Source: Endothia cerciana (Eukaryota; Ascomycota; Sordariomycetes; Diaporthales; Cryphonectriaceae). From it: a stretch of DNA of 64,000 nt. The stretch covers positions 1,340,526 through 1,404,525 of the forward strand of contig JALRMH010000003.1 of NCBI GenBank assembly GCA_026119935.1, written 5' to 3'. The translations under genes were made by a program, and so were the position numbers. The notes below the pieces were generated by a model. The model was not told the origin of the DNA and did not search any database. It saw only the letters and a list, made by a program, of their open reading frames with translations. Positions 61,106 through 64,000 of the stretch are shown here, piece after piece; positions within the stretch are counted from its first letter, which is position 1; the number at the start of each line of letters is the position of its first letter.

Positions 61106-64000
61106 ATGGCCGAGATGGCCGCCTCGACGGGGTCTTTCACGGACCGCGGGCCCGCTGTCTTCGCTGTCACCATCTCCACGCTCGTTGTAGGGACTATCTT
61201 CTTTATCGCCAGGATAGTGTGTCGAACATGGATTGTGAAGAGGGTGGGCTGGGACGACTACTGCATCATCATCGCCTGGGTCCTGGCTGTCGGCCTTACC
61301 ACGACCATCGACGTCGGCACGAGTTTCGGGCTGGGTAGGCATGATGAGGACATCTCAGGCGAGGATCGCCTTCCTCTCAGGAAGACAGAATATGTCTTCT
61401 CGGTTCTCTACGTACGTAGTCCACATCTGCCTCAGGTGAATGCTCACGATTGACATCAGAACAGAATCCTGCCCTCATGGCCCTCAAGACGTCGATCCTG
61501 ATCTTCTACCTGCGATTGGCAAAGAATACTCAGCAGATCCTCCGCATTGCATCTTGGATCGTAGCGGCCATCGTCAACATCGCAGGTTTCGTTCTCACCA
61601 TACTGAACATCTTTCAGTGCCATCCGGTCGTAGCATCCTTCCGCACATACTACTCCGGCCATGCAGAATGTGTCCCGCTCCTTACAGAGTTTATCTGCAG
61701 TGCACCTGTCAACATCGTCACAGACCTCGCCATACTCGCCCTGCCGATTCCGGTCCTCACTGGAATGAGGCTGCCAAAACGGCAGAAGTACATTCTCGTC
61801 ATCACCTTTTCGCTCGGCATTTTTGTGACCATAGTCGATGTAGTGAGGATCTACTATCTACAGCAGGCTATCTCAACCGTATCTACTACACCGTCCAGCG
61901 ACCCGTCAGCCATATTTGGCGACAGCCCCGAGTTTCCCTGGAATGCCTCGTTCTCTCTGATGTGGTCAGCTGTTGAGGTGAACATTGGCATGATCTGCGC
62001 CTGCGTCCCGACCCTAAAGCCTTTGATCATCAAGATCCTCCCAGGAGCCATCCTCGATCCAGACGGCACGCAGGATTCGAACTTGTCAACGTATGCCACA
62101 GGAAGCGACAAAGAGCCGCCTCCAGGGACGCAGATCGACACGGAGCCTCCCGTGTCTCGCGACGGTCCGCCCACTAGTCCGGCAGCTCCTCCACAGTCTC
62201 AGCAGGAGTCCTCGGAGCGTCAAGAAATGGACTCAGTCGGCTTCCTCACTACACCCGACATGGCTCAGGACCACACCGCGACGACGACCACTGGTACACG
62301 AAACCATGTCAACTCGACAGGCACGAGAACGACGTGGAGGTCTCAGAGATCGAGACGCGACAGCGCAGTTTATTTCGGTTTTGTCAACATGAAGCGGCCC
62401 AAGAGTATCATAAAGACCTCGGCACCGGACTCGGTGCGGTACTGCATCATCGTCACCACGCTATTCCTGCTATGGGGCTTCTCCTACGGCCTTCTTAACA
62501 CGCTCAACAATGTTATCGCCTCCATCGCGAACATGAGCTCAGCTGAGACCATTGGACTGACAAGCGTATACTTTGGGGGAGGCTACTTCTTTGGTCCGCT
62601 CATAATTGGCGAGTGGGTGCTCCGGCACGACGAACATTCTCGATTTCATCACCGACGACACAAGAATCGGGACCCCGTGGGTGGCTTCAAGGCAACATTC
62701 ATTTTGGGACTTTGCATATATGGCATCGGTACCATCATGTTCTGGCCTTCAGCCGTTCTGACCTCTTTCCCTGGTTTCCTTATAAGCAACTTTGTAGTTG
62801 GCTTCGGATTAGCTGTTCTCGAAACAGCAGCCAACCCATTTATTATCCTATGCGGGCCTCAGCTATACGCAGAGGTCCGCATCCTAATCGCCCAGGGCTT
62901 CCAGAGCGTCGCCACCGTCATCAGTGGCGTACTTGCTCAGAAGGTCTTCTTCGTCAACCTTAGTAACGGTTCACGAGCTACCTCTGACGAGCTCCTCGAC
63001 GTGCAGTGGACATACCTAGCCATCACGCTGTTCTGCGTCGCCCTGGCCCTCTTCTTTTACTATATGCCTCTCCCCGAAGTCCGAGATGCCGATCTCGGTC
63101 GAGCCGCGGAATCCCTTCCTGTGAACGCGAAGAAGCGCAGCATTGGCGGCCTTCAACTACGAACAGTCTGTATCGTCCTCGCCGTCCTCGCGCAATGGAC
63201 CTATGTCGCCGCGCAAGAATCAATGTCCATATTCTTCAAGAATCTTATCGAGGCCTTCCTCCCCGCCGCAGTAGACGCCTTCGCCTGGCCCACAGCGCTC
63301 TCCCTCTCCGTTGACGACTACATCCTCCTCGCCCACGCAGCCTTCGCCGTGTCCCGCTTTAACGCCGCCCACATCGCCTGGTACAGCGTCAAATATCCAC
63401 AGTCGCGCCTTATCCCCTCGCCCCGGACGATGCTGACGGTCTTCTCCCTGCTCTCCGTCCTCTTCGCCCTGGTGTGTGTCGTCCTCAGGCCCACCCGCAA
63501 CCCGAACCTCATCGCGGTCCCCGCCATCCTCTTCTTCTTCGCCGAGGGCCCCCTCTGGCCGCTCATCTTCGCGATCGGCCTCCGGGGCCAGGGTGACCGC
63601 ACGAAGCGCGCCTCGGCCTGGCTGACGATGGGGGCCAGCGGCCCCGCGTTCTGGCCGTTCGTCATGTACGCCGTGGTCAACAGCGGCGGTGGCGGCGGTG
63701 GTAAAGTGCAGGTCGCGTTCACCGTGGTGGTCGTGCTGCTAGTGTTCACGCTCGCGTACCCGGTCTTCCTGACGGTGGCGCGCGACGCGAGGGAGCTGGT
63801 GGACCCGGTGACCCGGAGACGCCGCCGCGCTGGGGGCGGGCTGGGCGGGCTCGAGAGCCCGGAGAGCGGCCGGAGCACGAGTGGCCAGAGCGGCAACGTG
63901 GACGAGGTCATCCGCCGGAGGCAGCATGCCAGGTCGGGGCCTGCGGCTACGGCAGGGTCGGGCGGCGGGGTCGCGCTGGGCCTGATGGACAAGTTCAGCC
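61106..64000 (+). CDS. Fusion of PTH11/Fung_rhodopsin-like receptor and fucose-permease-type MFS transporter (3' end outside the window)
   Basis: Exon 1 (61106-61411) and exon 2 (61465 to beyond 64000) encode at least 947 residues without a stop. The intron (GTACGT...GAACAG) joins VFSVLY to NPALMALKTSILIFY, as expected for the first family. Residues 1 to about 300 are a seven-helix fungal rhodopsin-like domain, as in PTH11-type receptors: helix 1 near 20-42, then WDDYCIIIAW, NPALMALKTSILIFYLRL, PVNIVTDLAILALPIPV and later helices; no CFEM domain. A polar Ser/Thr/Pro-rich linker (about 300-410) contains a short basic patch (RSQRSRRDS). From about 425 an MFS transporter of the fucose/glucose-galactose permease group begins: LFLLWGFSYGLLNTLN and GLAVLETAANPFIILCGP are hallmarks, followed by many further helices. 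The last residues seen are a cytosolic tail. ATG 61106 was chosen as the first in-frame ATG. A missed intron or stop at the junction is unlikely because the frame is open throughout. Confidence 0.88.

Overview
The window is nuclear DNA of a filamentous ascomycete, probably a Sordariomycete. The evidence is short GT-AG introns (about 45-115 nt) in most genes, fungus-specific families (Zn2Cys6 regulator, Fung_rhodopsin/PTH11-like receptor, alcohol acetyltransferase family, AROM-derived quinate-repressor-like protein), and a Fot1/Pogo transposon whose stop codons look like repeat-induced point mutation (RIP). I rebuilt gene models by joining exons by eye. In every model the exon lengths keep the reading frame.

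Layout. 0.15-1.8 kb: secreted GH79 glycosidase (-). 4.2-5.05 kb: small secreted protein, three exons (-). 5.7-7.4 kb: SPX protein with three C-terminal membrane helices, VTC5-like (-). 9.9-12.2 kb: Mpp10 of the U3 snoRNP (+). 12.7-13.6 kb: complex I PSST subunit (+). 14.9-17.7 kb: NEDD4/Rsp5-type HECT ubiquitin ligase, seven exons (-). 19.65-20.4 kb: nuclear poly(A)-binding protein Pab2/PABPN1-like (-). 21.5-22.8 kb: conserved protein with a histone-H1-like basic middle (+). 23.8-25.4 kb: nitronate monooxygenase (+), ending 46 bp from a convergent YtcJ-like amidohydrolase (25.5-27.5 kb, -). 32.8-35.1 kb: quinate-repressor-like protein (+). 46.0-49.2 kb: Zn2Cys6 regulator (+). 52.3-54.4 kb: RIP-mutated Fot1-like element with perfect 29-bp inverted repeats. 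54.8-56.5 kb: AATase-family acyltransferase (-). 61.1 kb to the window end: open-ended fusion of a seven-helix fungal rhodopsin/PTH11-like receptor with a fucose-permease-type MFS transporter (+).

Housekeeping genes (ribosome biogenesis, respiration, ubiquitin, RNA binding) fill the left 27 kb. The right part is gene-poor: 27.5-32.8, 35.1-46.0, 49.2-52.3 and 56.5-61.1 kb hold no gene I can support, only simple repeats, hairpins and AT-rich patches. No rRNA, convincing tRNA or CRISPR array was seen.

The most unusual item is the receptor-transporter fusion. Next are the regulator-like AROM fragment that keeps dehydroquinase residues but lacks the shikimate dehydrogenase lysine, the probable second insertion inside the dead transposon, and the HECT active-site cysteine codon interrupted by an intron.
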